DNA of 64,000 nucleotides from contig NZ_CP075185.1 in NCBI RefSeq assembly GCF_020510685.1, positions 1,798,001 to 1,862,000 on the forward strand, given 5' to 3'. The translations under genes were made by a program, and so were the position numbers. The first letter of the stretch is position 1. Every line of letters begins with the position of its first letter. The DNA comes from Dechloromonas denitrificans (GTDB lineage Bacteria; Pseudomonadota; Gammaproteobacteria; Burkholderiales; Rhodocyclaceae). Below, one piece after another: positions 34,812 to 43,168 of the stretch. Under the pieces are notes generated by a model that had not been told where the DNA came from, ran no database searches, and was given only the letters and a program-made list of their open reading frames with translations.

Positions 34812-36725
34812 ATGATGAATCTCAATCTTCAACACTGGCGGGTCGAGCGCGATGCCGACGGTCTCGCCACCGTCACCCTGGACAAGGCCGGCGAGTCGGC
34901 CAATTCGCTGTCGGTTGCCGTGATGGCGGAACTGGCCCAGATCCTCGATGGTTTCGACAGGCAGCCGCCGAAAGGGTTGATCTTCCGCTCCGGCAAGGCA
35001 GCCGGCTTCATCGCCGGGGCCGACATCGAGGAATTCACCCAACTCGATACACCGGAAAAGGGGCGGGCGCTGGTCGAGCGGGGCTGGCAGCTGTTCAACC
35101 GTCTGGCTGCGGTCGACTACCCGACATTGGCCATCATCCGCGGCCATTGCCTGGGCGGCGGCCTCGAACTGGCGCTGGCCTGCCGCTACCTGCTGGCGGT
35201 TGACGAACCGGCGACCAAAATGGGCCTGCCGGAAGTCATGCTCGGCATCTTCCCGGGCTGGGGCGGCATGCTGCGCCTGCCGCAACGGGTTGGTCCGGCC
35301 GCTGCGCTCGACATGATGCTGACCGGCAAGAGCATCGACGCCAAACGAGCCAAGCGCATGGGCCTGGCCGATGAATGCGTGCCGCCCCGGGTTATGGAGC
35401 CGGCGGCGCGGCAACTGCTGCTTTCCGGCCAGCCCCGGCGCCCACTGCCGACGCTGCAGCGCCTGCTCAACGGGCCGCTCAAGGCCATCGTCGCCAGCGG
35501 CGCCCGCAAGCAGGTGGCAAAGAAGGCACGGCCGGAACATTACCCGGCGCCTTACGCCATCATCGAGATCTGGCAGAAACATAATGGCAATGCGCTGGCC
35601 GCGCCGGCCATTATCGACCGCATCATCAGTTCGCCGACGGCACGCAATCTGGTCCGGGTGTTCTTCCTGCAGGAAAGGCTGAAAGCATTCGGCAAGGAAT
35701 CTCCCTTCAAGGCCGGGCGGGTCCATGTCATCGGAGCCGGTGTCATGGGCGGCGACATTGCTGCCTGGTGCGCCCTGCGCGGCATGACCGTAACGCTGCA
35801 GGATCAGAGCCTCGAACGCATGGGGCCTGCCTTGCAGCGGGCCAACAAGCTATTCACGCGCCGCCTGCGCGACCCGCTCAAGGCACGGGCCGCCTTCGAC
35901 CGGCTGATTCCCGACGTCAACGGCGATGGTGTCGCCCATGCCGATGTGGTGATCGAGGCGATTTTCGAGAATGTCGAGGCCAAGCATGCGCTGTTCAAGG
36001 CGCTGGAGCCGCGGCTGAAACCGGGGGCGGTGCTCGCCACCAATACTTCGAGCCTGAAGCTGGAAGACTTGCGGACGGTGTTGCAGCAACCGGAACGCCT
36101 GGTCGGCATCCACTTCTTCAACCCGGTGGCGATGATGCCGTTAGTCGAGGTCGTTGCCGCCGACGGAGCCGACCCGGCCGCCGTGCAGGCGGCCTGCGCC
36201 TTCGTCCGGCAGATCGACAAGCTGCCCTTGCCGGTCCGCAGCACGCCGGGCTTTCTGGTCAATGCCGTGCTGGCCCCTTACATGCTGGAAGCGATGCAGG
36301 CGGTGGATGAGGGCGTCGCGCCGGAAACCATCGATGCCGCGATGCTTGCCTTCGGCATGCCGATGGGGCCGATCGAACTGGTCGATACGGTCGGGCTGGA
36401 TATTGCGCTGGCTGCCGGGCAACAACTGGCCGGTGGCGTCCAGGCACCGCGCTGCCTGGTGCAGCGGGTCGAGGCAAAGCAGTTGGGCAAGAAAACCGGT
36501 AATGGCTTCTATGTCTGGAATGCCGGCAAGGCGGTCAAGGGCCAGCCGGGCAGTGTGCCGGCCGGATTGGCCGAGCGCCTGGTTTCGCCGCTGATCAAGC
36601 GTACCCGGCGCCTGGTGGCCGACGGTGTCGTTGGCGATGCCGAACTGGCCGATGCTGGCGTAATTTTTGGAACCGGTTTTGCGCCGTTTACCGGCGGCCC
36701 ATTGAACTATAGTAAATCGATTTAA
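34812..36725 (+). CDS. Enoyl-CoA hydratase/3-hydroxyacyl-CoA dehydrogenase fusion (FadJ-like)
   Basis: 637 residues. The N-terminal crotonase half has the oxyanion motifs AGFIAGADIEEF and RGHCLGGGLELALACRY with catalytic Glu in PEVMLGIFPGWGG; the C-terminal half is a NAD-binding 3-hydroxyacyl-CoA dehydrogenase (VIGAGVMGGDIAAWCALRG, TNTSSLKLEDL, GIHFFNPVAMMPLVEVV). Order ECH then HAD is that of FadB/FadJ, but it is shorter than their usual 700-730. ATG 34812, with an ATG one codon later as alternative. Last gene of the psrA-fadE unit. Confidence 0.92.
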   Translation: MMNLNLQHWRVERDADGLATVTLDKAGESANSLSVAVMAELAQILDGFDRQPPKGLIFRSGKAAGFIAGADIEEFTQLDTPEKGRALVERGWQLFNRLAAVDYPTLAIIRGHCLGGGLELALACRYLLAVDEPATKMGLPEVMLGIFPGWGGMLRLPQRVGPAAALDMMLTGKSIDAKRAKRMGLADECVPPRVMEPAARQLLLSGQPRRPLPTLQRLLNGPLKAIVASGARKQVAKKARPEHYPAPYAIIEIWQKHNGNALAAPAIIDRIISSPTARNLVRVFFLQERLKAFGKESPFKAGRVHVIGAGVMGGDIAAWCALRGMTVTLQDQSLERMGPALQRANKLFTRRLRDPLKARAAFDRLIPDVNGDGVAHADVVIEAIFENVEAKHALFKALEPRLKPGAVLATNTSSLKLEDLRTVLQQPERLVGIHFFNPVAMMPLVEVVAADGADPAAVQAACAFVRQIDKLPLPVRSTPGFLVNAVLAPYMLEAMQAVDEGVAPETIDAAMLAFGMPMGPIELVDTVGLDIALAAGQQLAGGVQAPRCLVQRVEAKQLGKKTGNGFYVWNAGKAVKGQPGSVPAGLAERLVSPLIKRTRRLVADGVVGDAELADAGVIFGTGFAPFTGGPLNYSKSI

Positions 36726-36781
36726 AAATTTGTTGTGTTTACCCAACATACGTTTGATTGTTTGTTCGATAAAACAGGGTT

Positions 36782-36797
36782 TCAAACGCACGTTTGA
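36782..36797 (+). promoter_or_regulatory. PsrA-type operator upstream of fadL
   Basis: TCAAACG-CA-CGTTTGA is a perfect palindrome with 7-nt arms, 65 nt before the fadL ATG. A possible half site CGTTTGA lies at 36751-36757. It matches the palindromes at 29.43 and 38.27 kb. Confidence 0.72.
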
Positions 36798-36861
36798 GAT
36801 TTAATCGCAGCAGCAGTAACGGGAATAATTCCCAAAACATATATAAATGGAGACAAACCAC

Positions 36862-38166
36862 ATGCATAAAGTCATCACCCCTCGTCTTATTCCGGTGCTT
36901 GTTGCCGTCGCATTTTCCGGCGGTGCCACGGCTTCCGGCTTTCAGTTGCTCGAACAGAATGCGAGCGGCCTGGGTAATTCATACGCCGGTTCTGCGGCAG
37001 TAGCAGAGAACGCCAGTACGGTGTTCTACAACCCGGCCGGTATGACGCAGCTCAAGCAGATCGAGGTTTCCGGTGGCCTGACGGCGATCAAGACCAGCTT
37101 TGACTTCACCAACGAAGGGTCGAGCGTCGGCAGTCTGGCCAATACCGGCAATGGCAACAATGGCGGCGGCATTGGCTACGTGCCAAATGGTTTCCTGTCC
37201 TGGGGCATCACCAAGGATCTTTTCGTCGGCCTTGGGGTGGGCGCTCCGTTCGGTTTGCGGACGAAATACGATGATCAGTGGATCGGTGCGGCCCAATCGA
37301 CTCACTTCGATGTCAAGACGATCAATATCAATCCATCCATCGCCTATCGCGTCAATGATGTGGTTTCGATCGGTGGCGGTTTGAATTGGCAACGTATCGA
37401 GGCGGATTATCGTCGACTGGTTTCAGTTGTCGGGGCGGCCGGCGGCACGACCTCGCCGCTCAAGCTGACCCTTGAGGACGATTCGTGGGGCTGGAATATC
37501 GGTGCCCTTTTCAAGGTTGCGCCGAGCACCAAAGTCGGTGTCTCCTACCGTTCCAAAATCAAATACGAAACGACCGGCAAGATCGACATCAGTGGCCCGC
37601 TTCGCACTTATAGTGCGGATGCCAAGGCTGATATCACGCTGCCGGATACCTTCATTCTCAGTCTGACCCACGCCGTGTCGGACCGTCTTGAGCTGTTGGG
37701 GGATGTATCCTGGACCGGTTGGAGCTCCATTCCCAAGATCGACATCATCCGGGCCTCGGCGACCCAGAATGGTGCTGCCGCAGCGGGAACCACCGCTCAG
37801 GTTCTGGACAGCGATTTTCGGGATACCTGGCGGGTCGCGGTCGGTGCCAATTACAAGCTGAACAACGACTTCATGCTGCGGGCCGGTGTCGCATATGACC
37901 AGAGTCCGGTCAAAGGCCCGTCTACTCGCCTGGTTTCTCTGCCCGACAACAACCGCACCTGGTTCTCTCTCGGCGCGCAGTGGAAAGCCAGCAACTCGAT
38001 GACCTTTGATCTGGGCGGTGCTTATCTCTATGTCAAGGATGCCAAGATCGACAACAACCAGATCACCACGGGGGCGACCAGCCCGCTGACCAATCGCGGC
38101 CGGGTTACCGGCAACTATGAGGACAGCGCGTGGATTCTTGGCGGACAGGTTTCGCTGGCTTTCTGA
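36862..38166 (+). CDS. fadL: Outer-membrane long-chain fatty acid transporter FadL/OmpP1
   Basis: 434 residues. Signal peptide ending GGATA, mature start SGFQLLEQNASGLGNSYAGSAAVAENASTVFYNPAGMT, which is the FadL plug-domain signature. The rest is a beta-barrel with alternating strands, ending in Phe (GGQVSLAF). It carries hydrophobic compounds across the outer membrane. ATG 36862 is chosen over 36847 because GGAGA lies between them at the right distance and the signal peptide begins there. Flanked by an operator and a terminator, so it is a single-gene unit. Confidence 0.94.
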   Translation: MHKVITPRLIPVLVAVAFSGGATASGFQLLEQNASGLGNSYAGSAAVAENASTVFYNPAGMTQLKQIEVSGGLTAIKTSFDFTNEGSSVGSLANTGNGNNGGGIGYVPNGFLSWGITKDLFVGLGVGAPFGLRTKYDDQWIGAAQSTHFDVKTININPSIAYRVNDVVSIGGGLNWQRIEADYRRLVSVVGAAGGTTSPLKLTLEDDSWGWNIGALFKVAPSTKVGVSYRSKIKYETTGKIDISGPLRTYSADAKADITLPDTFILSLTHAVSDRLELLGDVSWTGWSSIPKIDIIRASATQNGAAAAGTTAQVLDSDFRDTWRVAVGANYKLNNDFMLRAGVAYDQSPVKGPSTRLVSLPDNNRTWFSLGAQWKASNSMTFDLGGAYLYVKDAKIDNNQITTGATSPLTNRGRVTGNYEDSAWILGGQVSLAF

Positions 38167-38192
38167 TTCAAACTATTTCTTGCGTCATTTAT

Positions 38193-38218
38193 TCCCCGGC
38201 CAGTCCGGGGATTTTTTT
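38193..38218 (+). terminator. Intrinsic terminator after fadL
   Basis: TCCCCGG pairs with CCGGGGA around CCAGT, then seven T. Confidence 0.88.
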
Positions 38219-38239
38219 GAAATTTGCCGCAAAAAATAG

Positions 38240-38267
38240 TTGACCGCAGGTATCTGCTATCTATAAT
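38240..38267 (+). promoter_or_regulatory. Promoter of the second fad operon
   Basis: TTGACC (38240-38245), 16-nt spacer, TATAAT (38262-38267). The operator begins directly after the -10 and covers the predicted start site. Confidence 0.78.
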
Positions 38268-38283
38268 TCAAACGTTCGTTTTA
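38268..38283 (+). promoter_or_regulatory. PsrA-type operator of the second fad operon
   Basis: TCAAACG-TT-CGTTTTA, one mismatch from perfect symmetry, placed at about -6 to +10 relative to the predicted start. Same consensus as at 29.43 and 36.78 kb. Confidence 0.72.
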
Positions 38284-38323
38284 TTTTTGAACGAAGTCTA
38301 AAAAGAGACCAAAGGAGAACCGC

Positions 38324-40723
38324 TTGAACAAGCTGATCGTGAAGAAAGCCGCCGTCCTCGGCGCGGGCGTGATGGGGGCGCAGATTGCCGCGCACCTCGC
38401 CAATGCCAACGTGCCGGTCGTGCTGTTTGACCTTCCTGCCAAGGAGGGAGACAAGAATGGCGTCGTCCGCAAGGCCCTCGATGGCCTGAAGAAGCTGGAT
38501 CCGGCACCGCTGGCCAACAAGGCCAAGCTGCAGTTCATCGACGCCGCCAATTACGACGAACACTTGCCGCTGCTCGCCGAGTGCGATCTGGTGATCGAAG
38601 CGATTGCCGAACGCATGGACTGGAAGAACGATCTCTATGCCAAGATCGCCCCGCATCTGGGCGCCAACACGGTGGTCGCTTCCAATACCTCCGGCCTGTC
38701 GATGAATGCGCTGGCCCAGGGCTTGCCCGATGCGGTGCGGCCGCGTTTCTGCGGTATCCACTTCTTCAATCCGCCGCGCTACATGCATCTGGTTGAAATC
38801 ATCGCCACCGAAAGCACCGATCCGGGCACGCTCGATGCGCTGGAAACCTGGCTGACTTCGCGCCTCGGCAAAGGCGTGATCCGCGCCCTCGATACCCCGA
38901 ATTTCGTCGCCAACCGCATCGGCGTCTTCTCCATTCTTGCGGTGATGCACCATACCGCTGCCTTCGGTCTTGGCTTCGATGAAGTCGATGCGCTGACCGG
39001 GCCGAAGATCGGCCGCCCGAAGAGCGCCACCTATCGCACCGCCGATGTGGTCGGCCTCGATACGCTGGCCCACGTCGTCAAGACGATGCAGGACACGCTG
39101 CCCAACGATCCGTGGCATCAATACTTCACCAATCCGGCCTGGCTGCAGGCCTTGATCGCCAAGGGCGCGCTCGGCCAGAAGACCCGCTGCGGCATCTTCC
39201 GCAAGCAGGGCAAGGAAATCCAGGTGCTCGATCTGGCGGCTCAGGACTACCGCAAGTCGGCTGGCGAGCTCGCCGACGACGTCGCCGCCATTCTCAAGCT
39301 GAAGAACCCGGCCGAGAAGTTCGCCGCGCTGCGCGCCTCCGGCCACCCGCAAGCCCAGTTCCTGTGGGCCATTTTCCGCGACATCTTCCATTACGCCGCC
39401 GTCCAGCTGGAACACGTTGCCGACAATGCCCGCGACCTCGACTTCGCGATGCGCTGGGGCTTCGGCTGGGCGCAAGGCCCGTTCGAAACCTGGCAGGCGG
39501 CTGGTTGGTCCGAGATTGCCCAAGCCGTCGCGGCCGATATCGCCGCCGGCAAGAGCATGAGTGCCACGCCGCTGCCGGCCTGGGCGCTGGAAGCCGGCCG
39601 CACCGGCGTGCATACGCCGAACGGTTCCTACTCGGCCCGCGACAACGCCTACACGGCGCGTTCCGCACTGCCGGTCTATCAGCGTCAGCTGTTCCCGGAA
39701 CGCGTGCTCGGCGAAGCTGCCGCCACCCCCGAAAAAGCCGGCGAAACGCTCTATGAGAACGACGGCGTGCGGTTGTGGACCCTGCCGGCGGTCGATAACA
39801 AGATCGGCATCGTTTCCTTCAAGTCGAAGATGCACAGCATCGGCGACGAGGTGCTGGACGGCCTGATCACCGCCGTGCGCCAGGCCGAGCGGACGCTGGA
39901 TGGCGTGGTCGTCTGGCACGAAGCGCCGTTTGCCGTCGGGGCCAATCTGCAGCAGGTCGGTGAAGCCTGTGCGGCCGGACTGTTCGACCGGCTGGAAGAG
40001 ACCGTCGAAAAATTCCAGCGCGCCTCGCAGATCCTGAAATATGCGCAAGTGCCGACGGTGGCTGCGGTGCAGGGCATGGCCCTGGGCGGTGGTTGCGAGT
40101 TCGTGATGCATGCCAGCAAGCGCGTCATGGCGCTGGAAAGTTATGTCGGCCTGGTCGAGGCCGGGGTCGGCCTGATTCCGGCTGGCGGCGGCTGCAAGGA
40201 ATTCGCCGTGCGGGCGGCCGAGTGGGCGGCCCAGTCGGCGACGCCGGGCGAAGTGTTCAACTTCCTGCAGCCGGTATTCCAGACCATTGCCATGGCCAAG
40301 GTGGCGAAGAGTGCGGTCGAGGCGGTCGATTTCGGCTTCGCCAAACCGTCCGACACCATCCTGTTCAACGCCAACGAACTGCTCTTCGTCGCCATCAAGG
40401 AAGCCCGCGCCATGGCCGATGCCGGCTATGCGCCGCCGCCGATGCCGCGCGCCATTCCGGTGGCCGGCAAGAACGGTATCGCGACCTTCGAGATGATGTT
40501 GGTCAACATGAAGGAGGGCGGCATGATCTCCGCCCACGACTACAAGGTGGCCCGTTCGGCCGCGGTCGCCCTGTGCGGCGGCGAGGTCGAGACCGGTAGC
40601 CTGGTCGATGAGGAATGGCTGATCACCGTCGAGCGCTGCTTGTTCGTCGAGCTGCTGAAAACCCCCGAAACCCAGGCCCGGATCAAGCACATGCTGGAAA
40701 CCGGCAAGCCGTTGAGGAACTAG
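38324..40723 (+). CDS. 3-hydroxyacyl-CoA dehydrogenase/enoyl-CoA hydratase fusion (FadN-like order)
   Basis: 799 residues. The NAD-binding dehydrogenase comes first (AAVLGAGVMGAQIAAHLANA, SNTSGLSMNAL, GIHFFNPPRYMHLVEII) and a crotonase domain is at the C-terminus (VQGMALGGGCEFVMHASKR, LVEAGVGLIPAGGG). This order, opposite to FadB/FadJ, is that of Bacillus FadN. The start is TTG 38324, with AAGGAG 8 nt upstream and no nearby ATG. It catalyses hydration and oxidation in beta-oxidation, and pairs with the thiolase gene that follows. Confidence 0.93.
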   Translation: MNKLIVKKAAVLGAGVMGAQIAAHLANANVPVVLFDLPAKEGDKNGVVRKALDGLKKLDPAPLANKAKLQFIDAANYDEHLPLLAECDLVIEAIAERMDWKNDLYAKIAPHLGANTVVASNTSGLSMNALAQGLPDAVRPRFCGIHFFNPPRYMHLVEIIATESTDPGTLDALETWLTSRLGKGVIRALDTPNFVANRIGVFSILAVMHHTAAFGLGFDEVDALTGPKIGRPKSATYRTADVVGLDTLAHVVKTMQDTLPNDPWHQYFTNPAWLQALIAKGALGQKTRCGIFRKQGKEIQVLDLAAQDYRKSAGELADDVAAILKLKNPAEKFAALRASGHPQAQFLWAIFRDIFHYAAVQLEHVADNARDLDFAMRWGFGWAQGPFETWQAAGWSEIAQAVAADIAAGKSMSATPLPAWALEAGRTGVHTPNGSYSARDNAYTARSALPVYQRQLFPERVLGEAAATPEKAGETLYENDGVRLWTLPAVDNKIGIVSFKSKMHSIGDEVLDGLITAVRQAERTLDGVVVWHEAPFAVGANLQQVGEACAAGLFDRLEETVEKFQRASQILKYAQVPTVAAVQGMALGGGCEFVMHASKRVMALESYVGLVEAGVGLIPAGGGCKEFAVRAAEWAAQSATPGEVFNFLQPVFQTIAMAKVAKSAVEAVDFGFAKPSDTILFNANELLFVAIKEARAMADAGYAPPPMPRAIPVAGKNGIATFEMMLVNMKEGGMISAHDYKVARSAAVALCGGEVETGSLVDEEWLITVERCLFVELLKTPETQARIKHMLETGKPLRN

Positions 40724-40800
40724 TCGGTAGTTATTAGTCGCTAGTCGTTAGCTGCCAGCAGATGCGCTAGCGACTCAAGATTACTAGTAACTAGCAACTC
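40724..40800 (+). repeat. Intergenic CTAGCGACT-type repeat element (copy 1)
   Basis: Between two co-directional genes. It carries AGTCGCTAG (40736-40744) and its reverse complement CTAGCGACT (40767-40775), plus degenerate copies (TAGTCGGTAG, CTAGTCGTTAG, CTAGTAACTAG). The same words recur at 45.76-45.84 kb. Confidence 0.7.
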
Positions 40801-40815
40801 AAAAAGGAATTTCAA

Positions 40816-42015
40816 ATGAGCAAACAGATTCAAGATGCCTACATCGTCGCCGCCACGCGTCTGCCGGTGGCGAAGAAGAACGGCATGTTCAAGAACGTCC
40901 GCCCGGACGACATGCTGGCCCACGTCATCAAGGCGGTGATCGCCCAGGTGCCGGGTGTCGATCCGGCGCGTATCGGCGATGTCATCGTCGGTTGCGCCAT
41001 GCCGGAAGCCGAGCAGGGCATGAACGTCGCCCGCATCGGCCTGCTGCTGGCCGGCTTGCCGATCACCGTGCCGGGTCTCACGATCAACCGCTTCTGCTCC
41101 TCCGGGGTACAGGCGGTGGCCGATGCCGCCAACCAGATCCGCCTCGGCCTGGCCGACGTGATGATCGCCGCCGGTACCGAGTCGATGAGCATCATGCCGC
41201 AGATCATGGGCAACAAGATGTCGATGAACCCGGCCATCTTCGCCAAGGAGGAAAACCTCGGCATCGCTTACGGCATGGGTTTGACCGCCGAGAAAGTGGC
41301 CAACCAGTGGAAGGTCAGCCGCGAAGCGCAGGACGCCTTCGCCGTCGAGTCGCACCGCCGGGCTTGCGCGGCGATTGCCGCCGGCCACTTCAAGGCCGAG
41401 ATTTCCCCCTATGCCATTCGCGAAAGCCTGCCCGACCTGAAGAGCGGCGAGATCCGCATCCGCGAGCGGCTGGCCGACACCGACGAAGGGCCGCGGCCGG
41501 ACTCGGCGCTCGACAAGCTGGCCAAGCTGAAGCCTGTATTCCATGCGCGCGGTTCGGTTACCGCCGGCAATTCCTCGCAGATGTCGGACGGCGCGGGGGC
41601 GGTGATGCTGGTTTCCGAGAAGGTCTTGAAGGAACACAACCTGACGCCGCTGGCCCGCTTTGCCGGTTACGCGGTTGGCGGTGTGGCGCCGGAAATCATG
41701 GGCATCGGCCCGGTTGCGGCGATTCCCAAGGTGCTGGCCCAGGTTGGCATCGGGCAGGATGACCTCGACTGGATCGAACTCAACGAAGCCTTCGCGGCGC
41801 AGTCGCTGGCGGTGATGCAGGAACTCGGCATCAACCCGGCCAAGGTCAATCCGCTCGGCGGCGCCATCGCGCTTGGCCATCCGCTCGGCGCTACCGGCGC
41901 CATCCGCATCGCCACCGTCGTCCATGGCCTGCAGCGCACCGGCGGCCGTTACGGCATGGTGACGATGTGCATCGGCACCGGCATGGGCGCCGCCGGCATC
42001 ATCGAGCGTCTGTGA
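40816..42015 (+). CDS. fadA: Acetyl-CoA C-acyltransferase (3-ketoacyl-CoA thiolase)
   Basis: 399 residues. Nucleophilic Cys in INRFCSSGVQAVADAA; C-terminal ALGHPLGATGAIRI and TMCIGTGMGAAGI complete the thiolase site. Partner of the upstream HAD-ECH fusion in the last step of beta-oxidation. AAGGAATTTCAA precedes ATG 40816; the spacer carries the repeat element. Confidence 0.95.
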   Translation: MSKQIQDAYIVAATRLPVAKKNGMFKNVRPDDMLAHVIKAVIAQVPGVDPARIGDVIVGCAMPEAEQGMNVARIGLLLAGLPITVPGLTINRFCSSGVQAVADAANQIRLGLADVMIAAGTESMSIMPQIMGNKMSMNPAIFAKEENLGIAYGMGLTAEKVANQWKVSREAQDAFAVESHRRACAAIAAGHFKAEISPYAIRESLPDLKSGEIRIRERLADTDEGPRPDSALDKLAKLKPVFHARGSVTAGNSSQMSDGAGAVMLVSEKVLKEHNLTPLARFAGYAVGGVAPEIMGIGPVAAIPKVLAQVGIGQDDLDWIELNEAFAAQSLAVMQELGINPAKVNPLGGAIALGHPLGATGAIRIATVVHGLQRTGGRYGMVTMCIGTGMGAAGIIERL

Positions 42016-42064
42016 TCGTCTACCGCGCCCTGCAGGAAGTCCCCTTGCGGGGCAGCAAGCGCCG

Positions 42065-42574
42065 ATGAAACCCGCCTGGCTGGCCAGACTATCGCCAACC
42101 TGGCGGGCGCGCATGGTGCGGATGGGATTCAACTTCCATCCCGCCTTTCGCGGCACCGGTGGCCGGGTGGTGCATGTCGCCAAGGATTTGCGGCACATCC
42201 GCATTTGCCTGGCGCTCAACTGGAAGACGAAAAACATCGTCGGCTCGCTGTACGGCGGTTCGCTGTTCGCGATCACCGACGGGGCGCATCCAATGATGCT
42301 GATGGCGGCGCTCGGTGACGGTTACATCGTCTGGGACAAGGCGGCGAGCATCCGTTATCGCAAGCCGGGCTACTCGACGCTGTATGCCGATTTCATTCTG
42401 AGCGCCGACGAGATCGCCAGCATCCATGCCGCCTTGCGCGAGAGGCCCGAACTGGAGCGGACCTATCTGGTCGAGCTGAAAGACAGCCATGGCGTGGTTC
42501 ATGCCGTGGTCGAACGCACTGTTTATATTGCAGAAAAGAAGCACTACCAACAAAAAGCGGGTGGAGACAAATGA
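42065..42574 (+). CDS. DUF4442 hotdog-fold protein
   Basis: 169 residues. Features of the hotdog thioesterase-like DUF4442 family: GSLYGGSLFAITDGAHPMMLM and KAASIRYRKPGYSTLYADF. Such proteins may hydrolyse or bind acyl-CoA, but no activity is established for the family. It overlaps the next gene by 4 nt (ATGA) and lies 49 nt after fadA, inside the PsrA-controlled operon. Confidence 0.82.
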   Translation: MKPAWLARLSPTWRARMVRMGFNFHPAFRGTGGRVVHVAKDLRHIRICLALNWKTKNIVGSLYGGSLFAITDGAHPMMLMAALGDGYIVWDKAASIRYRKPGYSTLYADFILSADEIASIHAALRERPELERTYLVELKDSHGVVHAVVERTVYIAEKKHYQQKAGGDK

Positions 42575-43146
42575 TTACATCGACAAGCGTGCGCCGGGCG
42601 GCCCTGATTGCCGCCTTGCTCGCCGTACCGGGGCTGCAGGCGGCCGAGGTGGCTGGCATCCGGCTGGAAGACAAGCTGCGTGTCGGCAACAGCGACTTGC
42701 TGCTCAACGGTGCCGGCTTGCGCAGCAAGCTGTTCATCAAGGTTTATGTCGGGGCGCTCTACGTGAACGAGAAGTCGTCGGTCCCGGCCGGCGTGCTCGA
42801 CAGTACGGCGCCGCGCCGGATGGTCCTCCGCCTGCTCCGCGATCTGGGGGGCGATGCGCTGCACGAGGCGCTGGAAGAGGGGCTGGCCAATAATCACAGC
42901 CCGGCCGAACTGGCCGCGATCAAGCCGCAATCCGAGCAGTTGGCGGCAATCATGAAAGGGATAGGCAAAGTCCGGGAAGGTGATACCGTTGCCATCGACT
43001 TTTCCGCCGATGGCATCAGCGTCAGCCTGAACGGCGAAGGACGCGGCAAGGTGGCCGGTCCGGCCATTGCCCGGGCGCTGCTCAAGGTCTGGCTCGGCGA
43101 CAAGCCGGTGGACGCCTCGCTGAAGAAGGCGCTGCTCGGAATTTAA
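42571..43146 (+). CDS. Periplasmic chalcone-isomerase-fold protein
   Basis: 191 residues. Signal peptide RAALIAALLAVPGLQA then a chalcone isomerase-like domain: AEVAGIRLEDKLRVGNSDLLLNGAG, LFIKVYVGALYVNEKS, and the C-terminal GPAIARALLKVWLGDKPVD. Bacterial members have no known function and lack flavonoid context; plant relatives of this fold include fatty-acid-binding FAP proteins. Overlap with the DUF4442 gene and 22-nt spacing to fadD place it in fatty-acid uptake. A periplasmic fatty-acid carrier role is an inference. Confidence 0.85.
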   Translation: MITSTSVRRAALIAALLAVPGLQAAEVAGIRLEDKLRVGNSDLLLNGAGLRSKLFIKVYVGALYVNEKSSVPAGVLDSTAPRRMVLRLLRDLGGDALHEALEEGLANNHSPAELAAIKPQSEQLAAIMKGIGKVREGDTVAIDFSADGISVSLNGEGRGKVAGPAIARALLKVWLGDKPVDASLKKALLGI

Positions 43147-43168
43147 GGCACTCAAGGAGGAGACAAAC

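Noticed and set aside
33255..35726. 823-codon open frame on the minus strand across thiolase, degV and the FadJ-like gene
   Set aside because: It is antisense to three well-recognised genes; long complementary open frames are a by-product of high-G+C codon use, and the translation shows no domain.
38261..40690. 809-codon open frame on the minus strand opposite the HAD-ECH fusion
   Set aside because: Shadow of the real gene; no ribosome site or family similarity. Same reasoning for minus-strand frames at 43184-44848 and 45774-47660.
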